Source of the DNA: Glossina fuscipes
Lineage: Eukaryota; Arthropoda; Insecta; Diptera; Glossinidae
Direction: 5' to 3'
Assembly (NCBI RefSeq): GCF_014805625.2
Contig: NW_024003726.1
Coordinates: 1,354,702-1,418,701 of the forward strand
Length of the DNA: 64,000 bases
Made by a program: the position numbers and the translations under genes. Below are positions 11,501 through 26,500 of this stretch, piece by piece. The notes beneath the pieces are model-generated. The model was not told where the DNA came from and ran no database searches. It saw only the letters and a list, made by a program, of their open reading frames with translations. Within the stretch, counting starts at the first letter, position 1. Every line of letters starts with the position of its first letter.

Positions 11501-14500
11501 ATAAACGACACGAATTGCTTGTGATGCACACAATCCCAGACGAACGCGATGGCGATGGATTATGGCCAGTTTTTAACGGACCTAGCTCATATCCCAAATG
11601 TTGGTGGGTTGCGCATAAATACACGAGACATTTTTCTTACTTCGCATCCACAGAAATACAGAGTCAAGATCCGTGCATGCGCCTGCCTCTTGAACCCCTG
11701 CACCATACCATTTCCGTATCCTTTTCATATGCCTTGAAATGCGAAATCGTCCAATAGCATAAACCAAATTGGGCAGAGATCAGTATCAATACATTACCAT
11801 TTAACAAGATAACTCAACTCCAGCGCCCTAAATAGTGATCAACACCATGGCTTTTGTATAAATTGATCCACTAATAACTTATCCTACCGAAAAGTGGAAA
11901 CGATCTACTCGTAAGTTCGAGAAAATTAGTGACGTTGAAGTATTCAATAGAAACAAGATTTTCTGGCTTTCATGCTGATTGCGTTTGGCGGCGATATCAA
12001 ATTCGCTCGATTTGCATCGAGTTTCCTAAACGATAACAGTGGCAATCCATCAATTTACTTCAAACAAATTTCACTTAAATGCAAGGATCCCCACGTCTTT
12101 AATGTCTTGCTCATTCCCCCTACCTTATGTTTATTAACGACTTTTTGTGCGGGACAGAAAATTCTGCCTATTTACTTGTAGATGAATGCCTCTGTGTATT
12201 GCACAAGTGAAAATAGCAGCACTAAAAGCATAGCACCAGGAAAAGCACCACTTTCGCGCGAACTGGGTTTTTTCTGTCGTAAAAGTGGACATATTCAAAG
12301 CTCTTTGTTGTACGCACTTTGGTGTGATAATTTATATGGTTTATATGGTATAAACCAAAGACACTACTTCAAAATCAGTCAGTGTAATACCAGTGGTAAA
12401 CATTCTCCTGCCTGCAAAAATAAAGATATCGGTTTCAGTTTTGACAAAATTATTGAAAGCTCTTGCACGCAGGTTAGCATCAACAATTGGCCAAATCAGT
12501 CAAAGGACACGCCTGCAGTGCAATGTAAGTTGAGAACACGTGTTTTCTACGTTTTTTTCTCACTACTCGAAGACTACTATGGGCGCACACGTTAAAAATT
12601 TTCACACATATTCTATAAGAATGGAAAAAATCAGCCATAAAAGTGACGAAAAAGATACCGGCCACAACCGATCATTTTGTAAAAATTTTTAGGTAGTAGG
12701 AGTCCCTCGGAACCCGAATTCTTAAAGGAGCGTATATTGTGTACAAACAGTATTAATGGCTATAATAACAAGGGAAAAGGCTTGAATAATAAAATTTCAG
12801 TCTCATTTCGTTGCGTTGTATTATTAGTGTCTTTACCCCAGTCCTTATGATATATTTATATATTAAGTAAGAAGGATTTCAGGTAGACATACCTTTATTA
12901 CATCTATCGAATCAGGATCAGTTTCTGAATCCATCTAAGCTTGTCTGTCCGTCTATAACCTTGCGTTCAACTTAGATATCGCAATTTTAAGATATTGCGA
13001 CGTTTGCGACGTATTTTGGCTCTTAAGCCAACTATGAACGCTATTGAAAATGATTCAGATCGAACCACATTTTCGACCACGCGTTTTTTTTTTTTTTTGG
13101 CGCAGAGACCACGTTTTGAAAATTCATTATATTGTTGCGAAAATCCCACATTTGAGAATTTGAGCTTTCATGAAAACTGATTGATTTTATAAGAAACCAA
13201 ATTCGACAGAAAGTGGAAATCCAATACACATTCATAACGTTTGCTCTGGTTCATGTAGTTGCCGATTGCCGGAAAGATTAGCAAACACTGACAGAACATT
13301 CAGCGGAAAATGTGATTAATACAAAAACTTCGCGATGAAGTTAGGTATTAATAACTTGCTTTTAAAACAGTATATAAGCAGAATACAAAGTTAATTGACT
13401 CAAGAGACTTGAATCGCCGACGAAACAAAAATCATTTTAAACATAAATTTTTGAAAATAGCTTGTAAATAGATCTCCTACGAATTGTAAATAAACCCTAT
13501 ACTATTCTAAAAAATCACCATTCAGTGGTACGAACTTAATCTAAAAAGAAGTCGAATAAAAACGTTAAAGCATGGAAGATATGTTTACATTCCAACATCA
13601 ATATTTGTAATTTTCAAAACTTCCTGGTATACGAAGTTGATGTGGAAAATTTGGTACAGCAAAATTTTTTTAATCTACCTTACGACCATTCCGTTAGTTT
13701 TGCAAAATTTGAACCAGATGCGTTCGTGTTTTTGGGCTGCTCCTATATAAGGACTTCATAAAAAGTATGTCGTTATATGAGAACAAGGTAAAACTTTTGT
13801 TATCTTATCACGAAAAAAATGTCGAATTACGTTAGGCGTAGTATTGTTGGGTATTAAGTAGCCAGCCTTTCTCAAATGTAGTGTATTTCTTCATCAAATC
13901 GTTTCATTTTTGTTTCAATATGTACCAAACTAATCGAATGAATAAGTTGATGCGTCTTGCAGGTGCAGTGTAGTACCATCAACAATTAGATATTTTATTT
14001 TTCCGCTGTTAAAAAACTTCAGCGCGTGCCTGAGCTAGTCCACGTCAAAGTTTATACATTACTTTCTTCTTAAATTACCCTAGGACTGCTAAATTGAGTT
14101 CTTTGAATTACAAACTGTCTTAAAAACATAATTTCCTTAATTGGTGAATACAAAATCATTTATATACATACCTTTTCAGACTTTAAGTCTTCAAGAATAT
14201 TTCGATTTGTATTTGGATCAATAATTTCAAGAGCGTGCCGTCGAATTTTTCTTGTTGTGGGCTGTGGCGACTGCATTACACTCACTAATGTATTGACACC
14301 AACAGGTTGAGTGGGTGTTGCATTAGTTACTCCTAAAACTGCATTCCCTACTGGAGGCACACTTAGGGTGATCTGAGCTTGATTAGCTGTCGTCGGACCC
14401 GCTACTGCTCCGGAAATACCGCTACCCACTCCAACATTAACACCACTATTTACACTTAGAGTGGCAGTTCGTTGATGTTGTGGTGGCTGCTGAAGAGGAT

Positions 14501-17500
14501 AAAATGAGTAATACGAGTTTTGCTGATAGTACTGATGACCTGCATATGAGAACTGCTGGTATTGCGGTTGACGTGCTGGATATGGGAACTGTTGTAGTAC
14601 TACACTTTGAACAGTCGAGGGAAACATTGTGTTTGGCATGAAACGATTGCGAGGTGCTGGACTTGAAGGAGTCTGACGAAACATGTTATTATTAGACTGT
14701 GGATTTGTTCGTACATTCCCATTATTATTCCCAGCAGCGTTTTGTGGAACATACTGAAACATATAAATCAAGAAGTAGCATTTTATATTTATATTATATA
14801 CTGTTTAGAGGGCACGCATTTTCGAATTAACTGTATAGTCAATTTAAAATTAAAGATAAATTTTCGGAGGTTCAAATCTCAGTACGGTTGAATTTATTTT
14901 GGCTGCAGCTATAGTGAGTGCTGAGCAGGTAAAAGCATAAAACCGACTGGGCACGCCCCAAATAGGCTGCGGCCGCCACCCTACTGCTTCTTCATTAGTC
15001 AGTTATTTCTGACCGTGATGGTATTGCACTCATAGGAGCTATCCCTTCAGTGAATTGTTCCAGAAAAAAAAAAAAATTTGGTCCAGACAGTTGCATCTCA
15101 CCAAAAAAAGTGTAACTTATAAACTGATGGTCGAAATGTCATAACATTTTTACATACTCCGTTTGAAGGCTGGTACTATCCCGAAACCATGTGCATGTGT
15201 GAAACCAGATACCTATTGAATGATCTGACATTTTTGTCTATGTATATATGCATACGTACACATATACATATAGCTTTTTTCAAGCATCTTTATGATACTA
15301 TAAAATTGTAGATTCAAGTTATTTAATTTAAGAATTAAGAATTAAGGTTACCATAACTGAAATTGATAGTTTCAAAGACAACTAAATAACCGGGTGGTCC
15401 TATATTCATTTCAAAATTCAAACTAAAAGATCCTTGCGAATTTGGTTTTCCGGTTATTATGAACAGCAGCAACGTGGTTAATTAGTAGCCATTTGACTCT
15501 TTGCTCTTTCATTCTCATTATTCGTCTGGGAAAAAACTCCGTTAATAGTTTATTAGTATGAAGTCACATTCTCCTAAACGTTTTTAAAGCAGAAGAATGT
15601 ATAATCTTGTGTTTTCAAGCGAACTTGCGCTATTGTATATGTGTAAGAGTGTACGTTCGAAAAAAACTAAACAGTGCTTATGTATGTAGCAAATATAATT
15701 TGTTTTGTTTTCATCGTTTGTTTCACATTGAAAAACTCAACATTGCTCCAATATATTTCAATGAAAATATACTCTGAAGATGAATTAAGAAATTTCATAA
15801 TATTTTAACATATTCCAGAATATATTCTACAATAGAGTAAGTCATGTGTGACGTGAAAATTTGTAAAAATATGTCAAATCTACGAAGTTGATAAATATAC
15901 ATATAATAAGCAAATTATGTAACGATAAATTATTCCTACAACATAAGTCCTTTTAATGATAAAAAAATTTTTTCATATTTCTTCTTACGAAACCTGTTGC
16001 TAACATTTATCGGAGCATTTGGCGAACATAAAATGTAGAATTTTTCAATGTGAAATAAACGATGAAGAGAAAAACAATGTACTTCCTACATATACACATA
16101 CTGCTTGGTTTTTTTCATACGTACACACCTGCGTATATGCCGTAACGCAAATTCACTTAAAAACATAAAATTTTATATGTTTCTGCTCTGCAAAGGTTCG
16201 AGAGAATGCGACGCAATGAAAGAGAACGAAAGAGTAAACAATCAAATTGCTGCTAATTAACAGCATTACAGATATTAGATACGTTGTTGATAGTAAAAAC
16301 ATAAAATAATCTCCTAGCTAGATCCTACAACAAAACGTTGGACTATTTTGTCATTTAATTGTCTCTCATAATTCTAATTAAATATATTTCTATATAAATA
16401 TAATGGCAATAATGGTAATATATATTAATAGTAATTGTGTGTAAACCAAGATCCAATAAATTAATACTTGTGACTTTCTCCATTTACAGCTAATCAAAGG
16501 CTTTCTGTATATGAATACGGTTTCATAGTGTTTTTCAGTTTACATAACTTTTTATGCAAGTGTTGTTTTGCGTTATGAAAGATGAACGTGGTTCGTCCCC
16601 CTAACTATAACCGGTTCAGTGTTTTATCTCTGGACAGTATCGTTGATAACAAAAATAAGACGTAGCAAATAACTTCAACTTGAGCTTGATGAATGGCCAC
16701 CGATTTTTTTTACTCTTAAGCCTGAACCCCTTATACCCTATAACATTTTCCAAATTAGCAGAAGTCTTGCTCTTATCCCAAAGATTACATGATACGGGGA
16801 AGGAACTGATGGACTGCGATCTCGCCCTCACCGGATGTCGCTAATTCGTGGAATGCTGGAATGTCTGCTGCAATCAAGCCTTCTTAAAAGTTCCCCGACT
16901 TAATTGTCCTCATAACGCGGGAAACACACAAAAGAGCTTTAACCAATTATACAAGTTTTATTTTCTAAATCAATCTTTTGTCTTCATAACTACCTTACCT
17001 TTTATTTTTATGCCTAACTAAAGTGGTGCCAAGCTATTTCAATAAAGTATCCAGGGGTACTTATGTTATAAGTACGCTTTGGAAATTTTAATTGCAAAAC
17101 ACAAGCCTAACCTCATTTGTCTACAAGAGACACACAGCATTGAAAGGAATGTTCAATTCATGAACTCAAGATATTTCACACAAAACAAATACAAATACAA
17201 AAATTTTATTTATGGTAAAATGCATATGACGATTTTTATCAGCAGCTGTTTAAATAGTTTCTTCTGTGCTTTTTCAATTGGTTAATCAAAAGGATATCAG
17301 TCAATTTAAATGACGGCTCCCCAACATTACTTTTTATTACATATGTGTAGCTTCCACTTGGCCACGGATTTGACCTGTTTGGATATGCCAGACGCTAAAG
17401 ATCGTTAGTCTACACTGAAATAAACCGGCCTTGGATTCTTGTGCTTAGAAAATATTTTAAGATCAAGAGCACCTACACTGTCAACCTTAATTTTATCTGG

Positions 17501-20500
17501 TTTTGTCACTTCACTCCATAAGAAATAACTTAGTCTTGGGGTCCGTTGATTTCAGATAACGCTTTCAACTCAAGATATTGTTTCAGCCAAATGTAATTGG
17601 GACATTTCATATGACGTAATAGAACTTGATCAAACTCAACACTCAAAGGATAAACTTTGTTATTCAATGGTGAAGAACACTCCTAATATTAAAGTACGCC
17701 TTTGCAAGCTGTATAACTTTATTATTTTTGGTACGTTTCCACATAAGTAGAAGGCAGCAGTTTCATCGCCCATACTTAAACATGGCAAAAATGTAGCACC
17801 ATCTCAATTTTTCTTATAGTATCCAAAGATTTGGAGAAAATCCTCACCAAGCGATTTCTAAGGCACACCGAAAAAAATTTCTCTAAAGTACAGCACGCCC
17901 TTCTGCCAAGATATGGAGTATGTACTCTTGGCCATCAGCTAGAGGAAGTTTTGCGAGATACTTTATTAATGAAGAAACACTCATTGGTTATCTCAGCAGG
18001 CATACAAGTTTTTTGATTGAGTGATTTTAGTCCAAATCATCGCAAAACTCAATAAATGGGGTAATACTCGCAAAATTATGACCTTACTCCATTCTTTTCT
18101 CGCCGAATGCACTTTAAAATTGGCTCTTCCAGGTTATATGGGTAATGGAGTCCCAAAGGGATCACCCTTTCTACAGTTTTATACAACATATATGCTAACA
18201 CCACGCATACAATATTTGAAGAACATCCATTTATGGAGTATTTAAGTATCATATGTAGACAAGGGCAAAGCCAACTGAGTTGTATTTGATTAGGTTTACA
18301 AACCGTAGGGTCAAAAAGTTATCAATACTGCTGCAAAATATCTTGTAATTGGGATTTTGTCCCAAGACGTTGTGATTTATGGATGATCCTCTAGTACCAA
18401 TATTGTAAAGATAGACGCAGCAATTGGCAAATGCTTTAGAACTACAATTGGCCTGTTAATAGCTATTTCCCAATAACGCTTTAAGAGTTGAGGCGAGGTT
18501 CACCGACTTCAACCACCTCTTCGAAAAATCGCCTGCAAGCTTGGCTCCCAAAGCCATAACCTTGCCTTGTCTCGACAATGTGTTGTGGTATCACATTTCT
18601 TCACGAAAAAGAATGTCTTTTTTTTTCTATAGGAAAAATTCCACAAGTGCCCTCTAAATGTAACATAGGTATGTCCCAAAGGTCTACCGAATCCAGTAAC
18701 CCAAACTTTTTGATTGATAGCAGCACTAGTTGCAAGGAGATCACTAGCCTTACTGTCTACAAGTTTTTCTCACCTTATGAGACATCTTCCTACCGCCTAC
18801 ACACGATTTTGTACACAGGGAGATCTATCGATGGTATTAAAACCGTCGTGAAACAACTGTCCGTTTCGCTCCGAGGCCGTTTGCTCGACGAATTTGCCGT
18901 TTTCTGTGTTCAGACCGCCTTCGTTTTATGAGAACAACACAATTCAATCGATAAAATATACAGCTGCTGCCATTACTAAAGAGAACAAATTAGAATAAGA
19001 ACCACTTGTACCGTATGAAGAATTTCGTGTTTTGCCAGTAAAAGTTATCATAACCGGTACCCGAGTGCGGTATCTTCGTTATTTTGTGGTTCAAAATGCT
19101 AATAAACCAAACAAACGTCGTTCGGTTTTTGACTCCGCCGCATCAATTAATAGTATTTCCTTAAATTCTCAATTAATGAGAAGATCAAGTCAATACCAAC
19201 CAAAGCCACTTTTATCAATATTAATGTGACTCTGTCAGGATAAGATAAAAGTGTGTGCCGATATTCGTGAAATGTTTCATCGCGTGGCAATACGTAAAGA
19301 GGATTAAGATGCGCAAAGATTCTTGTGCAGGGGTGTAGAAAAACCCAAAGCACCTGACGTTCACCTTAAGAAAGTTATGAATTTCCCAGTTGCCATTTCA
19401 ACCTTCTCAGCAAATTACATCAAATATATTAACGAATCATTTAAAGATGAACACTCAGATGCGGTGAAAGCCAATAGTCAATTGCCATTATGTCGAGGAT
19501 TATGTGGATAATTTTGGAATAGAAAACAAGGCGGCTACAGTACATTAGAGGCATATCTACAACCGGTGCAGATCCAAGTTGCAAGAGAATCCCTAAACCA
19601 TTGCAAACACATATTTCATTAGGTAGAAAGAGAAGTCAGAGGCATCAAAGTTAAAGATAATTAAGTTATGGTTAACTAATTCAAACGCTCTACTAAAATC
19701 AGTATATGACATCCGAGCGAGCATCACTAGGAAACGCCTTGAAAATATGGCAAGTAAACTATAAGAAGTTCATAACAGTGGATCTTCATTTCTGAAAGCC
19801 ACGCTGGAATAGAGAAATATAAGATCTGATAGCGAAAGCTAGTTGCTGACTAACAATTGGCTGAAACAATTTAGGTAACACACTCAATTTGGCAATGCCT
19901 CTATAGTTCTCAACGTGATGTGTGTTTTCACATTTGTGAAACGAAATAATGAAATACTCTTCCAACACAAATGGAAAACACCTGATATTAACAACTGATT
20001 TAAAATTATTGAAATAGCACCACATAGCTCGTCAGAGCATGATTTGAGCATATGTGATGAATTCCCCTCAGGTCGAGGCGCGCAACTATATTTTAGAGGT
20101 CTCAGCAAAGAGATTTGACGTTTCAATATCACCAGAGGATTCAGTGCCATTGAAATAAACATGTGGAGGATATATGAAAGTTTTTCTTTTGCAGTTAACA
20201 AACTTAAAAAAATATTTAGGATTAACAAGCAGTGACGATTTTATCAACTAAAGGTTTCTGCAATAACATTGCTGGTTGAGGTAATTAAAAAATGCCTTGT
20301 CTCAGAATAGGCAAAATAGTCGCAAGCAGAACTTTTCATTAATTTTTGAAAAAGTTTGTTGTTCCTATTTTTGTATTATTTAATTCTCACCTTAAACCAT
20401 ATCAGGCACTTGCTTCGATGACGGGGCTGTTTGATCGGAACGGATGCAGAGATACCTAAGTAGAATACATTATAGAACTATGACGGTAAAGTTTCAATAT

Positions 20501-23500
20501 TCCCAGGAGAAAAATCAAGTATAATGTATGATAGATGAGATTTATTTAAGCAGTAATATATTGCTTTTGTTAATATCATAATAGTTATTTGGGGAAGTTG
20601 GATTTGGCACGTTAGAGTAAATAGAGGAAATACAAATTGCTGGATGATATAGATCCTCAGGTAAAGGGTGCAAAACGATTTACAGCTGTCTCCAGCAAAC
20701 TGGCAAAGCAAAAAACCTACCAGGCTGCCACAATAGTGTATGGTATTACTATCAATTAATTAATTGAAAAACGAAATAGCTTTATCAGATTTTGAAGTAG
20801 CGACCATACAGCCAAAGTTATGACTGCAGCACGAAGTGACTTGTGGGAAATTGAAGTTCTCCAACGCTATGGCTATATCAGTAGCTTTAGACCTTTGTGT
20901 CACGTCACAAATGAGGGCAGCATGTTTTTTATAAATAGAAATATCCGCATTTGGGGGAATAAATTGGACTTCGGGTGAACTAGAATATTCGACTGAATAG
21001 AACGAGATAGTCGCAGTGAAAGCCAAACAGCAAAACTTCGTGTTCACTGAATTTAGGCAACTAGAGTGAATTTTTGAGTTAAGGCTCCTAACATTTTGAT
21101 AAATGATAGTTACTGGGCTTGAAGAAACATTTACTTTTTCAGGGTGAAAGAGCTACCGTATTATTATTAGGGGCGATCTCGAGAACCCTTCATTAATGCC
21201 CACAGTTGTTTATTTATGTTGAGATGGAGCCAATTTAAAAATGCTAACACGCTTCAAATTGACGGATAGGACTTTTTATGTTAATTTCAGAAGTATCAGG
21301 CACGCGTTTTGACACGAATATTAACTTTCTGCGGGATACTGCCGCCAAACAGACTTCATCCGTACTGGAAACGATACGACTCACAGGTAGAGAATTTTGA
21401 TTTGGTGAGAGAATAGAAGGTGTGATCACACTTTCATGCGCAGCGTGCGCGACCTGCCCAACATGCTAACCAGCGGACACACCCGAGCAGCTAAAGGGAG
21501 CAGCGGATTTGTTATTTTTATTAATATATTTTAAAGACATAAAGAGAGTAGTCTGAATGGCATCAATGGGAGAAGATACCCTTGCCACTACATGCAGAAT
21601 TAAACCGGAGTGCTTCTCGGCTTATTTGTAACTTTAGCATTACCAGGTAAGTCAACGATGGAGATAGCTAACATTCTTTGTCGGCAAGGATGGAACACTC
21701 GAATGACTCGACGAATGAGATTTATACGAAGACGGAAGTAACATACCGCACTTTTTACTACAAGTTGGTCTTTTACAGGTTGGGGAAGAAGATTAGTGGC
21801 CTAGATAGCGACATTCAGCGAACATTGCTTTTATATTTTCAAACTTTCCACACAATATCACGAGATTTTTGCTCAACTTAGAAAACCCATTCCTTGTCTC
21901 TGTGAAAAGCTTATAAAAGTCAACATTCCGTTTTCCACAGTCTGGAAAAGACCAACGTTATCCTTCCGAGGGATCAAGAACTGCATCTGCCACACGCCAT
22001 TGATACCTGCACACTTCGCGTGACAAAATCGTTCTCAAAGCCAACAAGTAATGAATCGTTCAGCAATACTCCATGTCAGAAAGCAATAAACAAAATAGTA
22101 GCACTTGTAAAAAAAAAAAAAAAAAAGTTTATCACTGTCACGTATTCAAAAATGATCTCTTAATTTAGACGCAAACTGGACGCAAACGCCGCGAACCAAG
22201 TTAGATGTTTGGAAGCAACCACATGCAAAAACCAAGACAGAGACTTTTTGACAAGAGCACAAAATGCTGATCGCAAAAATCAAAATGACTATCAACACAA
22301 AAATTGTGATATAATTCAAAAAGTTTAAATACTTTTGTAATTAATCAGGCTTTAAAAGTGTGTAAAGCAATAAAGCAATCGAATAAAGTGATCTTGCGAA
22401 ATTTCTACACACAAAGTAAAACAGTATCACCACAGCGCGCGCGCAGCTGTCAAGCTAGAACTCTGCAACTCATTATATTAGACCCTTTATCTACACAGGT
22501 ATTAACTATCTTAAGTGCCATAGGACGCTGCACTGCAAAGGGACGGGTTGCGCTCTTTCTTGCATAACGACTAGAGCAATTTACTTGGAAACATCCAAAA
22601 AGCTGTCTAGCGACGCCCTTCAATATACATTCCACATTTCAGAAATCAAAGAGGAATGCCAGTTTACATTAGAAATGGCAAAGGCACAAATTTGTTGGGC
22701 GCCAGTAAGCCAAAATTTGTAATTAACAAACACCGTTTGATTTATGAATATTCAAGGCATACAATGCTATTTTAATACCCCAGACAATCCTTCTGTTGAC
22801 GTAGCTTGAGAGATCAGTAGAGTATTGAAATTCACTTTAAAAGAAATAACGCCACAATTAGAGACTTGAAAAGCCTTTCGATAGAAGCAAAAAATTTATT
22901 AAACTCACGACCGCTTACTCATCTGCCAATTGAGAGTACCGACAATGAGGTGTTGACGCCTAATCATTTTTTGTTAGACCGCCCAAGCATAGTGCACACG
23001 CCAATTCTCCTTCAAAAGGTATGTTTGGAAAAGTACATCCTTCAGTAAATGAAACAAGGATTTTGGAAATAACGGGTGCTCGAATATTTCCCTGAATTAA
23101 TTCGCCGAACGAAGTGGCACCAACCTGTCAAACCAATATAAATAGATGTTGAAACTGATGGACAAGTTCTCTTCGCGTAATCCAAACTACTTCCGTAAAC
23201 CTCCACCGCCTTTCCTCTAAATTCGCTGTACTAGACGTGGTTGAAGAGTTTCATACCGTATCGACTCGCGCGCGGAAGATTGTTGCAGGTTAATTGTTTA
23301 CCAAATCTGCTGTGGCTGCTTACAGATTAATATATACAACTGTGACTGGTTTATTTTATGTATAAACATTAACATACATCAATGGGCAATAAAAGACTAA
23401 AACGTGGTTTAGTTTTCCTGTACATAAATTAATATTGTAAATTGAATTCCTAGATCATAAAAGTGCTCCCCATTTTCATCATCATTTTTATCATTTATAT

Positions 23501-26500
23501 CTTTTTTGTTGTTTTTGATCTTGTTGGGACGGTCCCTTTTATTTTCTTCCTTATCCTTGGGATCGCGATCGTATCAGCTTCTAATTGACTTCAATAATTT
23601 GTCCACATGATGGTCATTAAGTTTCATGAAATTAAATCTAAAAACATGAAAGAAGCTTTTTTTCTCACGGAGGAGTTTATTCAATACTAAGTATTTTATC
23701 AATTCACAAAAGGTGGAAGACGTAGATCCGTTCATCGATATAGCGACCAAAGATTACGTTTTAATTCGCATATTGACTTATCTTTAAGTAAAGCCATTTC
23801 GGCGCTAGGTTTTACAACACGGAGGGTCCAAAAGGTTTAACCATCCTTACATTACAAAAACGCTATACATGAGCTTCGTCAGACGAATACTTGAGTATGC
23901 TACGATTGTGTGGTCTTCTTCCTAAAAGTGTTATGTAGACGCAATAAAATCCACTCGAAAGCAATTCCAGCTCTTTGGCCTTAGGAATTTTGCTTGGGAT
24001 CCGTTTATCTGTGAGACTTAGCGTCGCTTGAGATGCATAGACATATTCCTGAAGTTTCCTGCTTAAAGATATTACTACAAGTAAAATAGACCTAGACCAG
24101 AACATTGAACGTATTTAATAAGGAAAGACCATCACAATGAAGGCAAAGCAAATGATAAGCTGACATATAAAGGTGATCCTGCGTCCATTAACTATTCTTC
24201 CGATTTGCAGTGTCCCACAATTGCCAAACTCAAGTGTGTCATTGTTTTATTATTCTAGACAGGTATGTGCTTATTCCTCATTGTCAAATAAAAATGCTTT
24301 TAAAATAACTGATTGAATAAGGATTTTATATTCTGGTATATCTTCTAAAAAACAAAAGTGGATACCAAGAACATTCCTGAAGTACACGGATTTCTATAAC
24401 CCACGGAGGACTATTAAAAGTCGAAGCAAAAATGAATGTAGCGAAAAAAGTGTCACGGCCTCAACTTCGAAAAAAAATTTCCCGGATCATTATTTGACAG
24501 ATTCTATTAAACATTTCACTGTAAAAAAAGCTGGAATAATAGATCCCACAAGAATGTTAAGTGTTGAGCTGAAGACTGCTGACATTCAGTTTCCAGAATT
24601 CGCCATAAATAACCATTTATTTATTTTCATCGTAATACACCACAAATTACATTATTTTTATGTAAAGGCATATTTTTCATATTATAAAATGGCCAATACA
24701 TCAAACCACCGTAGCAAACTTAATTTACAAAGAGTTTATTATCTTTTAATTTCTTCAGTCATAAAAACAAATTCGACCTTGTTGCCATAAAAGCAGCTGA
24801 TTTTAACGAGTCCCTGTTTATGGCCTAAAAGATAGATCTATGTGATCCATAATTTGTATGATTAATTCAACGCTATATTGTTGACATGGGCTCATTTTCA
24901 CCGTAAAATATTAAAAAGTAGACGTTTTTGGTATATAAGATTTAATGTTTTGTAATAATCCTTATATGCGATGATGATCTACTTGATCAAGTTGACTTTT
25001 ACATCAAAACCTTGACATTTTTGCCAGACAAATTTTCCATTAGAACCCTTATATTGGATGAAATGCAAAAAGTTTACCAATGTGGTCAGAATTCGGTACG
25101 GTTAATTTGTAGGTCAAATTATAATGAACAAATTTTCATCAAGACATTGAAAATTAGACCCTTTTACTATATAAAGGTTCATTTTCTATAGGACAGGGGA
25201 TTTAAAATACGGGCCCATCTGATCCAAATTTTTCACACCAATTTAGAATTCCGAAACACAATTATTTAACGAAATTCTGAAAATAACAGTATTTTTTCAT
25301 GTAAAGTAGTCGAAATAGTGGTCTGAACCATTTTCAATAGCGTTCGTCCTTGTGCCGGAACATGTCAGGACACCAAATTTCATCAAAATATTTTAAAAAT
25401 TGCAATCTGTAGTTTGAACACACGATTACATAGCCGGATATCGGACGTACAGACGAACAGATATGCATCAATCGATCCTGTATTCGTCGGCACAATTAAA
25501 CATAAATCCGTTCTAAGCCTTTCTGGATGTTAGACGCATTCGTGCAAGCTCCATTTTAGAACTGATTTTGTGTTAATTTCATTAACAATGTAAATAAAAA
25601 TGTAACTATAACAAAAATAAACATAAGAAAGTTGATCGTTCCAAAAATCCAAAATAAAAAACTGGACAAACCCTATATAGAAACACAAATTGTAATGAAA
25701 AACAAGCAAAGAAATTATATTCGGCTGTGGCAGAACCTTTTAAAGCCACCATGAACTTTTAAAAAAAAAGTAAGCGAAAGAATAAGTTTCTAGTTCGATA
25801 ATATTAGGTGGGTGGGGATGGTTGTTTTCATGCTTGAAATTTTTATCGGTATTGTAGTCGTGTCTTTTGATCGATTTTGTCCATTCTTAATAGCAATATC
25901 TTCAATATTTTCTGATGGTTTTGCCATATTCAAAAACATTCAATTCGACGGTTAGAGGAATCTTTAACATAGACATTGCACGGCCGAACATGCATAAATC
26001 GATTCATAACTTAATGTCGATTGAGAATATATAATACCTATATTGTGGAATCTTTGACGCTCCCTTCAATAATCAATTTTGGAATAACCTATCAGCAGTC
26101 TTCCCCAACTTTTCAGATATTTCTACGATGAAATCGAACGCATACAAAGACTAATTCCCTTTTTTCTCTTTTCCCGCCTACAATCTTCTTTGACCATCGC
26201 AGTGCCCGCATACATAGGTACTATCCGCTGACCTGATGATAAAAAAAAGGAAAAAAACCACGTTGACCTTTGCCTTCCAATGCGAGTAAACAGAGTACCT
26301 ATTTAGAAAATAGTTTTCTCATGCCCAAATTTTCATGAAAAATGATTACTGTTTTTTTATGTCTGTGAGATGCAACTATATCTTGCAACATTTATTTTCG
26401 ATTGTCGAGAATGTTGTTGGTGCAACCACCTCATTGGGTTTGGCGCTGGAAAATTGAAGGGTTGCCATAAAAGTTTTCAAACTTTCCAACTTTCAAACAA

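Noticed and set aside
12182..12595. 137-codon plus-strand frame
   Set aside because: No known domain, part of it is a dispersed repeat also found at 37.55 kb, and the composition is not protein-like.
20760..21047. Minus frame as an independent gene
   Set aside because: It fits as the decayed endonuclease of the family A LINE between its ORF1 and RT parts.
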